24,799 bases of DNA from an uncultured Frankiales bacterium (GTDB taxonomy: Bacteria > Actinomycetota > Actinomycetes > Mycobacteriales > SCTD01), in NCBI GenBank assembly GCA_946479905.1, contig CAMLIA010000042.1, forward strand, positions 1 to 24,799, written 5' to 3'. Position 1 is the stretch's first letter, and each line of letters starts with the position of its first letter. Positions 7,509 to 14,503 of the stretch are shown piece after piece. A program made the translations under genes and the position numbers. The notes beneath the pieces were generated by a model. The model saw nothing but the letters and a program-made list of their open reading frames with translations, was not told the DNA's origin and searched no databases.

Positions 7509-7712
7509 CCTCCTGCTATCTTCTGAGTGACCCGATTCGACGGACGACCTATGTCCCGAGGTCGGGTTTCGCCATTCTCAGGTCGGATCTCAGGCATCGG
7601 GCGGCCCGTCGTGGTTACACGCCCGAGGGACCCCTGGCCGCCGCCGTGGTCTGGCGCCACCGATCGGGAGGGACGGCGGCGCGCGGTTGCAGGGAGCCGA
7701 GGTGGCAGAGCC
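7509..7712. other. Gap between replication and packaging modules, no convincing gene
   Basis: Two ORFs cross this stretch, neither convincing. One starts at ATG 7505 (ATGA overlap, 71 codons, ends 7720) and is arginine-rich and family-less. The other is the in-frame extension of the HNH gene back to GTG 7527, in which many codons end in A or T, unlike real genes here. The first 80 bases are visibly less GC-rich than their surroundings, and TCTCAGG occurs twice (near 7576 and 7591). A late promoter or operator is plausible here, but I cannot point to a clear -35/-10 pair. Confidence 0.4.
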
Positions 7713-7991
7713 GTGGCTAAGCCACAGCACCGCACGCCCGAGTACCGAGCCGCGTACGCCGAGCTGCGCCGAGCCCAGGCCGCCGAGCAGTGGCTGGTGT
7801 GCGTGGAGCCGGTGTGCAAGCAGCCGACCAGGGACATCGCGCCGTGGCACCGCGCCTCGATCAGCCACGACCCGACCGGCACCGTGATCCTCGGCCCGAG
7901 CCACCTCGGCTGCAACCTCTCGGAGGCCGCGAGCCGAGGCAACCGGATGCGCTCCGGCAAGCCCCGGCCGCTGCGCCGCTGGGTGCTGTGA
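7713..7991 (+). CDS. Small HNH endonuclease of the packaging module
   Basis: 92 residues from GTG 7713; codon bias turns gene-like only from about here, which decides the start over GTG 7527. The zinc/HNH core is visible: C30-x4-C35, then SHD at 51-53, GPSH with H64, and GCN with C67 and N68 before a basic tail. Small HNH proteins encoded just upstream of the terminase genes are a conserved part of HK97-type packaging modules. In HK97 the HNH protein (gp74) works with the terminase in cos DNA cleavage. The same position here, next to the terminase genes and the G-rich segment 7992-8103, supports that role. Ribosome-binding site is weak. Acting as a homing endonuclease is the less likely alternative. 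Confidence 0.8.
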   Translation: MAKPQHRTPEYRAAYAELRRAQAAEQWLVCVEPVCKQPTRDIAPWHRASISHDPTGTVILGPSHLGCNLSEAASRGNRMRSGKPRPLRRWVL

Positions 7992-8103
7992 CCCAGGGGT
8001 AGGGGCGGTACAAAGTCTGGGACAAAAGCTGGAAGACCGCCGCAGTCCGCATCGTCTCTCTCCGATCCGTCGCTGGACCCGTCGTCACGCTAAGGAGGGC
8101 CTC
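7992..8103. promoter_or_regulatory. Candidate cos / terminase recognition region
   Basis: This 112-nt non-coding segment separates the HNH and small terminase genes in an otherwise tightly packed genome. It begins with a G-rich run (AGGGGTAGGGGCGGTACAAA, 7995-8014). Two tandem imperfect 12-mers follow, at 8011-8022 and 8023-8034 (9 of 12 matches, consensus CAAArkCTGGrA). It ends with AAGGAGG at 8092-8098, the ribosome-binding site of the terminase small subunit. Cos-type phages with an HNH gene usually carry their cohesive end and terminase-binding sites at this point. A late promoter is the alternative. Confidence 0.4.
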
Positions 8104-8556
8104 GTGGCCGAGCTGAAGCGCTGCGAGGGCCCCGACTGCGAGGTCGAGTTCGAGCCGAAGCGCTCGACGGCCCGGTTCCACTCTCCGACGTGTCGCCAGC
8201 GGGCCGGCCGCGCGCGCAAGGCCGCCGAGGCGGAGGCCGCGGCCGAGAAGGACGCCGGCGGGGACGCCGAGCACGGCCTGGTCAAGGCGGTGCGCAAGGA
8301 GCTCGTCGAGGCCGAGGCCCTGGACACGGTGGCCGGCCAGCTGGCGCTGCAGGTCGCGCGCCGGATCGCTGACCCGGAGTGCTCCGGCGTCTCAGGCCTG
8401 TCGAAGGAGCTCCGCGCACTGCTCGCCGAGGCGAAGGGCGCGACGCCGCCGGACCCGGCGCCCGAGGGCGGGGCCGAGCCGGTCGAGGAAGAGGACGAGG
8501 TGACGAAGGCCAGGAGGCAGCGTGAGGAAGCTCGCCAAGCGGCTGGTCTCGCCTGA
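8104..8556 (+). CDS. terS: Terminase small subunit
   Basis: GTG 8104 with a strong AAGGAGG at 8092-8098. The 150-residue protein opens with a zinc-like motif (C7-x4-C12...C30, with ARFHSPTCR around 23-31). It continues with a helical core about 60-115 (AVRKELVEAEAL, TVAGQLALQVARRI, LSKELRALLAEA), the pattern of actinophage small terminases, and has an acidic proline-rich tail. It recognises the packaging site and stimulates the large subunit. Its last 35 nt overlap the large-subunit gene in another frame, so the two are translationally linked. The assignment rests on position and on the helical pattern rather than on catalytic residues. Confidence 0.8.
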   Translation: MAELKRCEGPDCEVEFEPKRSTARFHSPTCRQRAGRARKAAEAEAAAEKDAGGDAEHGLVKAVRKELVEAEALDTVAGQLALQVARRIADPECSGVSGLSKELRALLAEAKGATPPDPAPEGGAEPVEEEDEVTKARRQREEARQAAGLA

Positions 8557-10057
8557 CCTGGTCTGCCCCGACCACTGGTCCGGTCCTGACTGGGTCCTGA
8601 CCGACGGCCCGGCGGTCGCGGACCTGAACGCGGCGGCCGGCTTCGCGCCGGACCCGCAGCAGGAGCTCGGACTGGACCTGATCTTCGCGGTCGGCGCCGA
8701 CGGGCTGCCGGCCTGCTTCGCGTTCTGCGTGATCTGCTGCCGCCAGAACCTGAAGACGGGCCTGCTGAAGCAGTCGGCGATCGGTTGGCTGTACGTCACC
8801 GACGAGCACCGAATCGTCTGGTCGGCGCACGAGATGGGGACGACCCGGGACGCGCACGTCGACCTGACGCAGATGATCACCGACACCCCGGCGCTGTCGA
8901 AGCGACTCCCGAGGACGCCGAACCGCGGGATCTACGACGCGAACGGCCAGGAGCGCATTGAGCTCGACACCGGCCAGGTGCTGAAGTTCAAGGCGCGCAC
9001 GCTGTCCGGCGGCCGAGGCCTGACCGGCGACAAGGTGATCCTCGACGAGGCGTTCGCGCTGAAGCCGGCGCACGTCGGCGCGCTGCTCCCGACGATGACG
9101 GCCCGGCCGTCCGGTCAGGTGCTGTACGCCTCGAGCGCTGGCAAGGCCGACTCCGACGTCCTGCGTGACGTCCGGGATCGCGGCCGGGCCGGTTCGTCGC
9201 CGCGCCTGGCGTACCTCGAGTGGCTGGCCGAGCGCGAGGACTGCTCGGACCCGAACTGCGCGCACCCGAAGAACGCGAAGGATCTCGGCATCGACTGCGC
9301 GCTCGATCGCGAGCACCTGTGGCGAGCAGCGAACCCGACGATCACGACGGGACGGGTCTCGATCCAGACGATCGCCGACCTGCGGCAGGAGCTGCCGCCG
9401 GAGGAGTTCGCGCGCGAGTCGCTCGGCTGGTGGGACGAGCCGGACGCAGGCGCCGGCGCGATCTTCGGACCCGGCCGCTGGGAGGGTTGTGCGGGCGAGC
9501 CGCTACAGGAGCTCGGGCCGCCCCCGGCCATCGGCGTGGCCGTCTCGGTCGACCGGCTCGCAGCTTCGATCGCCGCCGGTTCCTCGCTCCTCGTTGCGGT
9601 CGACCCGAACGACCCCGACGCGGGCGAGGTGACCCGCCCGTTCGTCGCACCGGTCGACCGCCGGGAGGACGTCCGGTGGCTGGTCGACGAGGTGCTGCGG
9701 ATCCAGACCGCGCACGACTGCGCGGTGATGGTCGACGAGAAGGGCCCGACCGCGGACCTGATCGCAGACTTCGAGGACGCCGGGGTCCGGGTGACCAAGC
9801 TGAGCCTCTACGACTACGCCGAGGCGTGCGCCGGCTTCTTCGACGACGTACGCGACGGGAAGCTCATGCACCCGTCGGCGCCCGAGCTCGACGAGGCGGT
9901 CCGAGCCGCGGTGTGGCGGCCTGTCGGCGACAGGCGGGTCTGGGGCCGCGCGAAGTCGTCCGGAGACATCTCGATGCTCGAGGCAGCCACGCTAGCCCGC
10001 TGGGGCGTCTTCCACGGGCCGTCGGTGTACGAGAGACGAGGACTGGTGACCCTGTGA
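8522..10057 (+). CDS. terL: Terminase large subunit
   Basis: 511 residues from GTG 8522 with AGGAGG at 8512-8517. The ATPase domain has the actinophage variant Walker A CRQNLKTG (R74...K78 T79) and Walker B VILDEA with D175/E176. The nuclease domain (from about 335) offers the expected acidic positions: D344 in VSVDRLAAS, D405 in VMVDEKG and D482 in SGDISMLEA. A Cys-rich insertion (CSDPNC, about 241-246) lies between the domains. The protein drives ATP-dependent DNA translocation into the prohead and cuts the concatemer. Length and motif order are normal for HK97-type large terminases. The stop overlaps the GTG of the next gene (GTGA at 10054-10057). Confidence 0.93.
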   Translation: MRKLAKRLVSPDLVCPDHWSGPDWVLTDGPAVADLNAAAGFAPDPQQELGLDLIFAVGADGLPACFAFCVICCRQNLKTGLLKQSAIGWLYVTDEHRIVWSAHEMGTTRDAHVDLTQMITDTPALSKRLPRTPNRGIYDANGQERIELDTGQVLKFKARTLSGGRGLTGDKVILDEAFALKPAHVGALLPTMTARPSGQVLYASSAGKADSDVLRDVRDRGRAGSSPRLAYLEWLAEREDCSDPNCAHPKNAKDLGIDCALDREHLWRAANPTITTGRVSIQTIADLRQELPPEEFARESLGWWDEPDAGAGAIFGPGRWEGCAGEPLQELGPPPAIGVAVSVDRLAASIAAGSSLLVAVDPNDPDAGEVTRPFVAPVDRREDVRWLVDEVLRIQTAHDCAVMVDEKGPTADLIADFEDAGVRVTKLSLYDYAEACAGFFDDVRDGKLMHPSAPELDEAVRAAVWRPVGDRRVWGRAKSSGDISMLEAATLARWGVFHGPSVYERRGLVTL

Positions 10058-10272
10058 GATCCCGCGTGCTGACCTCGCGCTACCGCGAGCGGGTCCTGGT
10101 GACCACCAAGGCCGGCGACACCTTCGACGGGGTCCTGTACTCCGCCGACAAGACCGCGCTCGTGCTCCGCAACACCGAGGCCGTCGGCGCCGGTGAGAAC
10201 AAGACCAACCTGCCGCTCGACGGCGAGCTCATCGTGCTGCTGGCCGACGTGGCCTTCATCCAGCGGCCCTGA
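10054..10272 (+). CDS. Sm-like (LSm-fold) small protein between terminase and portal (72 aa)
   Basis: GTG 10054 forms a GTGA overlap with the terminase stop. The frame is open far upstream, but that part is a shadow of the terminase gene. Residues 14-45 fit an Sm1 motif: RVLVTTKAGDTFDGVLYSAD then LVLRN, with hydrophobic alternation, a GDTFDG turn and D32 at the conserved aspartate position. Residues 56-70 (LDGELIVLLADVAFIQ) fit an Sm2 motif. The length is that of a single LSm domain. LSm rings usually bind RNA. A phage copy locked between terL and portal could instead be a ring-forming packaging or portal factor. I recall small proteins of this type in the same position in other actinophages, usually left as hypothetical. 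Fold likely, role unknown. Confidence 0.72.
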   Translation: MRSRVLTSRYRERVLVTTKAGDTFDGVLYSADKTALVLRNTEAVGAGENKTNLPLDGELIVLLADVAFIQRP

Positions 10273-10289
10273 CCGGGAGAGGAGGCTGC

Positions 10290-11723
10290 ATGTTCGTCAG
10301 CGGCGGCGCACTCGTCACGACCAAGACGCCCATCAGTCTCACGGACCCGACCTACTGGCCCTCGGTCCCGCCCATGTCGAACGGCTGGCCTTCGGCCTAC
10401 GGCGGCATGTACCGCGGTCAGCTCTGGGTCTACGTCGTGGTCGCGAAGCGCGCGAAGGCCACCGCACGCCTGCCGCTGCCGGTGTACCTCCACGACGACC
10501 AGAACCGGCCCCGCCAGGACGACCACCCGATGGCGAAGCTGCTGGCGCGGCCCAACCCGGCCATGTCGTCATTCGACCTCTGGCTCTGGACGTCCTCGAC
10601 CTTCGACATCTACGGCGAGACGTTCTGGTACAAGCAGCGGCAGGCCGGCCGGGTCGTCGGGCTCTACCCGCTGCACCCGTCCGCGATGCACCTCGACGAG
10701 CGCACCGGCCTGTGGGCGTTCGACAACGGCAAGCTTCGCCTCGAGGACATCCCGGACCGCGACCTGGTCCGCTTCCGCTCGTTCAACCCCGACAGTCTCA
10801 CCCGCGGCCTGTCGCCCCTCGAGCCGCTCCGCGCCACCCTCGAGAACGAGTGGAGCGCCCGCGCCGCCACCTCCGCGTTCTGGCGCCGTGGTGCCCGGCC
10901 GGGCACAGCCCTGGTGCACAAGGCCCAGCTGTCGTCGCCGGCCCAGGCCCGGCTCAAGGCGCAGTTCGAGGACATCTCGGCCGGCGCGGAGAAGACCGGC
11001 GTCACGGTGGTGCTCGAGGAGGGCATGGAGCCCAGGAAGCTCGACCTGACCGCCGAGGAGGCCCAGTACATCGAGACGCGGAAGCTGAACCGCGAGGAGG
11101 TCTGCGCGGCGTACGACATGCCGCCGCCGGCCGTGCACATCCTCGACCGCGCGACGTTCAGCAACATCACCGAGCAGTTCCGCTCGCTGTACCGCGACAC
11201 GATGGCGCCGCACCTGACCGGCTTCGAGTCGGCGATCGAGCGTGACCTCCGCGCGGTCGAGTGGCCGCGCGACAACGTGTACGCCGAGTTCCTGCTCGAC
11301 GGCGTCCTCCGCGGCGACTTCGAGAGCCGTCAGGACGCCCTGAACAAGGCGACGCACATGACGATCGCCGAGAAGCGCAAGGTGGAGAACCTGCCTTTCA
11401 TCGACGGTACCGACCGGATCTTCCTCAACACCGCCACGCTCCCGCTCGACGCCATCGACGCACAGGCCGTGGCCCTGACATCGGCGCTCGAGGGCCGGCT
11501 GGGCCAGGACGCCGCGGACGCACTCCCGGCCGCAGTCGCCCGCTCGGTGATGGGCCGGCTGTCCTGGCAGCAGCAGCTCGACCAAGTCGACCCGAAGGCG
11601 CTCACCGAGGACATCGACACCCCGTCGGCCGGCACCGTGCTGCAGGCCCTGGCGATCGAGAAGGCCAACGGCGGCGACGTCGCCTCCCTCCGCGACCGAA
11701 TCCGCGAACTGGCGAAGGAGTGA
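10290..11723 (+). CDS. Portal protein (HK97 family)
   Basis: 477 residues from ATG 10290 with AGGAGG at 10280-10285. Family features appear in order. They include an N-terminal segment followed by a helix of the VYVVVAKRAKATARLPLPVY type. Next comes HPMAKLLARPNPAMSSFDLW and the GETFWYKQRQ strand with LYPLHPSAM. Then SPLEPLRATLENEWSARA leads to the long stem and crown region with LNREEVCAAYDMPPPAVHIL. All are typical of HK97-type portals. Twelve copies form the DNA gate at one capsid vertex and dock the terminase and later the head-tail adaptor. The length is normal. The protease gene starts 3 nt after the stop, in the usual order. Confidence 0.95.
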   Translation: MFVSGGALVTTKTPISLTDPTYWPSVPPMSNGWPSAYGGMYRGQLWVYVVVAKRAKATARLPLPVYLHDDQNRPRQDDHPMAKLLARPNPAMSSFDLWLWTSSTFDIYGETFWYKQRQAGRVVGLYPLHPSAMHLDERTGLWAFDNGKLRLEDIPDRDLVRFRSFNPDSLTRGLSPLEPLRATLENEWSARAATSAFWRRGARPGTALVHKAQLSSPAQARLKAQFEDISAGAEKTGVTVVLEEGMEPRKLDLTAEEAQYIETRKLNREEVCAAYDMPPPAVHILDRATFSNITEQFRSLYRDTMAPHLTGFESAIERDLRAVEWPRDNVYAEFLLDGVLRGDFESRQDALNKATHMTIAEKRKVENLPFIDGTDRIFLNTATLPLDAIDAQAVALTSALEGRLGQDAADALPAAVARSVMGRLSWQQQLDQVDPKALTEDIDTPSAGTVLQALAIEKANGGDVASLRDRIRELAKE

Positions 11724-11725
11724 CC

Positions 11726-12673
11726 ATGCACGAGACCAAGATGTTCGCCCTGGGCGAGGTCAAGTCGATCGAGGACGCCAACGGCGACCCGAACGGCGAG
11801 TTCGACGTCATCCTCTCCGCGCCGACCCTCGACCGGGACGGCGAGGTCATCGACGCCCGCGTCTTCGAGCCGCTCCCGGACCACATCACCTTCGACATCG
11901 ACCACGGCATGTCCACCGCCACCACGGTGGGCAGCGGCACGCCCGAGTACCTCCCCGACGGCCGGCTGCGGGTCAAGGGCACGTACTCGTCGATCCCCCG
12001 CGCCCAGGAAGTCCGCACGCTCGTCCGCGAGGGCCACATCCGGACCACCTCGGTCGCGTTCATGGGCGCGGTGCGCGAGGAGAAGGACGGCGTCCCGCAC
12101 ATTGTGAAGGCCGAGCTCCTCAACGGAGCCTTCGTGCCGATCCCGTCCAACCGCGAGTCCGTCGTCCTGTCCGCCAAGAGCTTCGCGGAGGCCCTGGCCG
12201 CGGCCGAGGCCTCGGACGAGGACGACAAGACCCCCGAGGCCCCCGAGGCCCCCGAGGCCCCCGAGGCCCCCGAGGCCCCCGAGGCCCCGATGATGCGGAA
12301 GGCGTTCGGCATGACCGCCAACGCGCTCCGCGAGGCGCTCGAGAAGGCCGTTCGCGAGGCGCACGGCTCGACCGACGTCTACGTTTGGGTCCGCGACTAC
12401 ACCGACGAATGGGTCGTGTTCGAGCAGTACAGCGCCGACACCGAGACGCTCTACCAGCAGGATTACGCGGTCGCCGACGGCGTCGCCACCCTCTCCGGGG
12501 ACGCGGTCGAGGTGCGCGCCAGCACCGTCTACGAGCCCGTCTCCGCCGCCAAGGTTCCCTCCACCGCCCCCGAGACCCCCGACCCCGAGAAGGAGTCCGG
12601 CAAGTCTCCGGCAAGCGAAGTGGTGGACCGCCCCGTCGCGACCCGCGTCGAGGCCTTCCTGCTCTCGCTCTGA
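11726..12673 (+). CDS. Prohead (capsid maturation) protease with PEA repeat and extra C-terminal domain
   Basis: ATG 11726 is 3 nt after the portal stop, with AAGGAG at 11715-11720. The N-terminal 160 residues are an HK97/S78-type serine protease: H60 in FDIDHG and S109 in GHIRTTSVAF are the likely catalytic pair, with NGAFVPIPSNRESVV after them. A (PEA)6 tract (170-187) links to a second domain (about 190-280) with VYVWVRDYTDEWVVFE, a module I have seen on actinophage capsid proteases. An acidic proline-rich tail follows. The enzyme should process the capsid protein's N-terminal delta domain during prohead maturation. At 315 residues it is longer than a minimal protease; the extra part may act as internal scaffold (inference). 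Confidence 0.88.
   Translation: MHETKMFALGEVKSIEDANGDPNGEFDVILSAPTLDRDGEVIDARVFEPLPDHITFDIDHGMSTATTVGSGTPEYLPDGRLRVKGTYSSIPRAQEVRTLVREGHIRTTSVAFMGAVREEKDGVPHIVKAELLNGAFVPIPSNRESVVLSAKSFAEALAAAEASDEDDKTPEAPEAPEAPEAPEAPEAPMMRKAFGMTANALREALEKAVREAHGSTDVYVWVRDYTDEWVVFEQYSADTETLYQQDYAVADGVATLSGDAVEVRASTVYEPVSAAKVPSTAPETPDPEKESGKSPASEVVDRPVATRVEAFLLSL
12233..12286 (+). repeat. Six tandem CCCGAGGCC units (9 bp) encoding (PEA)6
   Basis: Six perfect, in-frame 9-bp units encode a Pro-Glu-Ala linker between the two domains of the prohead protease. Being perfect and a multiple of three, the tract can gain or lose units by slippage without breaking the frame, so linker length may vary between relatives. 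Confidence 0.95.
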
Positions 12674-12736
12674 GAGCCGACCACCCGCGACCCGGCGCAC
12701 GCCCGGGCGCTTCGTACTGCCCAGAAAGGGGCTGAC

Positions 12737-14071
12737 ATGGCCACCGCCACCCAGACGCAGCTCGAGGCTGCCGTCCAGAACCTCCAGACCTACGCGGACG
12801 AGATCGACGCGTCCGGCAAGGCCCCCAGCGGCGAGCAGCTCGCCGAGCTGAAGTCGCGCATGGAGGAGGTCAAGAACCTCAAGACCGCTGTCAAGGAGGA
12901 GGGAGAGGCCCGCGGCGAGCTCGCTGAGGCCACCGCCTTCCTCAAGAGCCTGTCCGGCAGCAGTGACGAGGGCACCAAGACCCCGACGATCACCGTGTCC
13001 GGGATGTCCATGCAGACCCAGGGCAAGACGTTCGGGCAGCTGTTCGTCGAGTCCGAGGGCTACAAGGACTTCATCGGCCGCTTCGCGAACAAGGACGGCG
13101 TCATCCCGAACGGCGTCAAGGGCGTCCAGTCCAACCCGTTCGCCGGCCCCGACCTCAAGGCCCTGATCACCGGCGCCTCGGACACGTCGGCCGGCGCCCT
13201 GGTCACCCCGGACCAGTACGGCCCGGTCACCGACCTGGTCGGCGAGCGGGAGCTGACGATCGCCGACCTGGTCACCAAGGGCACGACCACCAGCGACACG
13301 GTCGAGTACGTCCGGGTGACCGGCAAGACCAACAACGCTGCGACGGTGGCGGAGGCCACGACCGCGGCTCTGCCGACGCAGGACGGCTCCACCGGTCCGC
13401 TCGTGCAGGCCGCGGGTGGCGGCTACAAGCCCGAGTCGGGCCTGGCCCTCGAGCGCGTCTCGACGGCGGTCAAGACGATCGCCCACTGGATCCCGATCAC
13501 CAAGCGCGCCGCGGCCGACGCCGGCCAGGTCCGCACCCTGGTGGACGCGTTCCTGCGCTACGGCCTCAACGAGGAGCTCGAGGACCAGATCCTCAACGGC
13601 AACGGTACCGGCGAGAACTTCGACGGCATCATGACCGAGGTCTCCCAGTCCGTCGGTTCCGCCGGTACGGACATCGACGCGATCGTGGACGCGATCCGCA
13701 CCGTCCGGGTGACCGGCCGCCGCCGCCCGACCGCCGTGGTCTTCCACCCGAACGACTGGTTCTCCACGGGCTTCCTGCTCGCCAAGGACAGCCAGAACCG
13801 CTACCTGGTGGGCGACCCCCGGGCGTCGGTCGAGCAGCTCAACCAGCTGTGGGGCCTCCAGGTCGTCGTCTCCGAGGCGATGACCGAGAACACCGCGCTG
13901 GTCGGCGACTTCCGCCAGTCGGTGCTGTGGGAGCGCGAGGGCGTCTCGCTGCTGGTCTCCGACCAGCACGCGGACTTCTTCACCCGCAACCTGCTGGCGA
14001 TCCTCGCCGAGATGCGGGCCGCCTTCGGCGTGCTGGACGTCGAGGCGTTCTGCAAGGTCACCGCGGTCTGA
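12737..14071 (+). CDS. Major capsid protein (HK97 fold)
   Basis: 444 residues from ATG 12737 with AAAGGGG at 12725-12731. Residues 1-75 are a charged helical region typical of the HK97 delta domain, the built-in scaffold removed by the protease encoded just upstream. The rest follows the HK97 pattern. There is an N-arm and E-loop region with GALVTPDQYGPVTDLV and VEYVRVTGKTNNAATVAE. A spine and P domain with HWIPITKRAAADAGQVRTLVDAFLRYGLNEELEDQILNG comes next. The A domain has PTAVVFHPNDW, NQLWGLQVVVSEAM and the C-terminal NLLAILAEMRAAFGV. It assembles into the icosahedral shell. Cross-linking as in HK97 cannot be judged by eye. A strong hairpin begins 6 nt after the stop. Confidence 0.95.
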   Translation: MATATQTQLEAAVQNLQTYADEIDASGKAPSGEQLAELKSRMEEVKNLKTAVKEEGEARGELAEATAFLKSLSGSSDEGTKTPTITVSGMSMQTQGKTFGQLFVESEGYKDFIGRFANKDGVIPNGVKGVQSNPFAGPDLKALITGASDTSAGALVTPDQYGPVTDLVGERELTIADLVTKGTTTSDTVEYVRVTGKTNNAATVAEATTAALPTQDGSTGPLVQAAGGGYKPESGLALERVSTAVKTIAHWIPITKRAAADAGQVRTLVDAFLRYGLNEELEDQILNGNGTGENFDGIMTEVSQSVGSAGTDIDAIVDAIRTVRVTGRRRPTAVVFHPNDWFSTGFLLAKDSQNRYLVGDPRASVEQLNQLWGLQVVVSEAMTENTALVGDFRQSVLWEREGVSLLVSDQHADFFTRNLLAILAEMRAAFGVLDVEAFCKVTAV

Positions 14072-14077
14072 CCGCAC

Positions 14078-14112
14078 GACGGGAGCGCGCCGAGACCCGG
14101 CGTGCTCCCGTC
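14078..14112 (+). terminator. Strong hairpin just after the capsid gene
   Basis: GACGGGAGC at 14078-14086 pairs with GCTCCCGTC at 14104-14112. The stem continues inward for six more pairs (one G-U) to a 5-nt loop AGACC (14093-14097), giving a 15-bp stem. No U-tract follows. It starts 6 nt after the capsid stop. It could be a partial terminator, or an mRNA-stabilising structure that protects the 3' end of the capsid message. Confidence 0.65.
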
Positions 14113-14144
14113 TCCCGCACCCGCCCAACTGCTGAGGAGCAGCC

Positions 14145-14429
14145 ATGACCAAGCCGAACCCGATGGGCGCGACGTTCGCCGAGCGCGCAGCAGCCGCCCG
14201 TGGCGCCGAGGACTTCGACGCCCCGGACCTTGGCGCACCGCGCGCCGTCCCGAACTCCACCTTCGCCTCCCGGGCCGGTCTGACCGAGCCGGAGACCGAG
14301 CCGGACGAGAAGGCCGTCAAGCCCGAGGACGCCGAGAACAAGGCCGTCAAGCCCGAGGACGCCGAGAACAAGGCCGTCCAGGCCAGCGACAACAAGTCGG
14401 AGCGCGGCGGCCGCGGCCGCCGGTCCTGA
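14145..14429 (+). CDS. Small post-capsid protein with duplicated TFAxRA motif (94 aa)
   Basis: ATG 14145 with GAGGAG at 14134-14139. The protein is low in complexity and probably unstructured. Two short motifs repeat: TFAERA (10-15) and TFASRA (39-44). They are followed by two copies of the 10-residue unit KAVKPEDAEN and a basic RGGRGRR end. I have an impression of similar short proteins after capsid genes in other actinophages, without an assigned function. The two hairpins flanking it (14078-14112 and 14439-14477) set it apart from the genes on either side, which would allow its own expression level. A head accessory or decoration role is an inference from position; no fold is recognised. 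Confidence 0.75.
   Translation: MTKPNPMGATFAERAAAARGAEDFDAPDLGAPRAVPNSTFASRAGLTEPETEPDEKAVKPEDAENKAVKPEDAENKAVQASDNKSERGGRGRRS
14310..14377 (+). repeat. Tandem 30-bp repeat (2.3 copies)
   Basis: The units at 14310-14339 and 14340-14369 are identical in all 30 bases, followed by the first 8 bases of a third. They encode KAVKPEDAEN twice. Perfect identity, including synonymous positions, indicates a recent duplication. Confidence 0.95.
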
Positions 14430-14438
14430 CCACAGACG

Positions 14439-14477
14439 CACTCCCGCCTCGCTGTCCTCGTCGGCGAGGCGGGAGTG
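14439..14477 (+). terminator. Perfect 14-bp hairpin between head and connector genes
   Basis: CACTCCCGCCTCGC (14439-14452) pairs perfectly with GCGAGGCGGGAGTG (14464-14477) around an 11-nt loop. It lies in the 74-nt gap after the post-capsid gene and before the adaptor gene. No T-run follows. A terminator or attenuator lowering read-through from the abundant head transcript into the connector and tail genes is the likeliest reading. A processing or stabilising element is the alternative. Confidence 0.7.
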
Positions 14478-14503
14478 CCACCACGCAGCAAGGGAGGTAG
14501 GAC

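Noticed and set aside
7527..7712. N-terminal extension of the HNH gene back to GTG 7527
   Set aside because: Many codons end in A or T and the peptide is low in complexity; gene-like codon use and the HNH fold begin near 7713.
7505..7720. 71-codon ORF with an ATGA overlap after the winged-helix gene
   Set aside because: Arginine-rich with no family, runs into the HNH gene, and has no ribosome-binding site of note. Kept only as a possibility in the gap entry.
12691..12707. Short inverted repeat (CCCGG...CCGGG) before the capsid gene
   Set aside because: Only a 5-bp stem in a GC-rich gap, far weaker than the two hairpins after the capsid gene, so not called a terminator.
11330..14491. 1053-codon minus-strand frame opposite portal, protease and capsid genes
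   Set aside because: It spans several well-supported plus-strand genes and their hairpins, has a G/V/R/L-biased composition and no motif.
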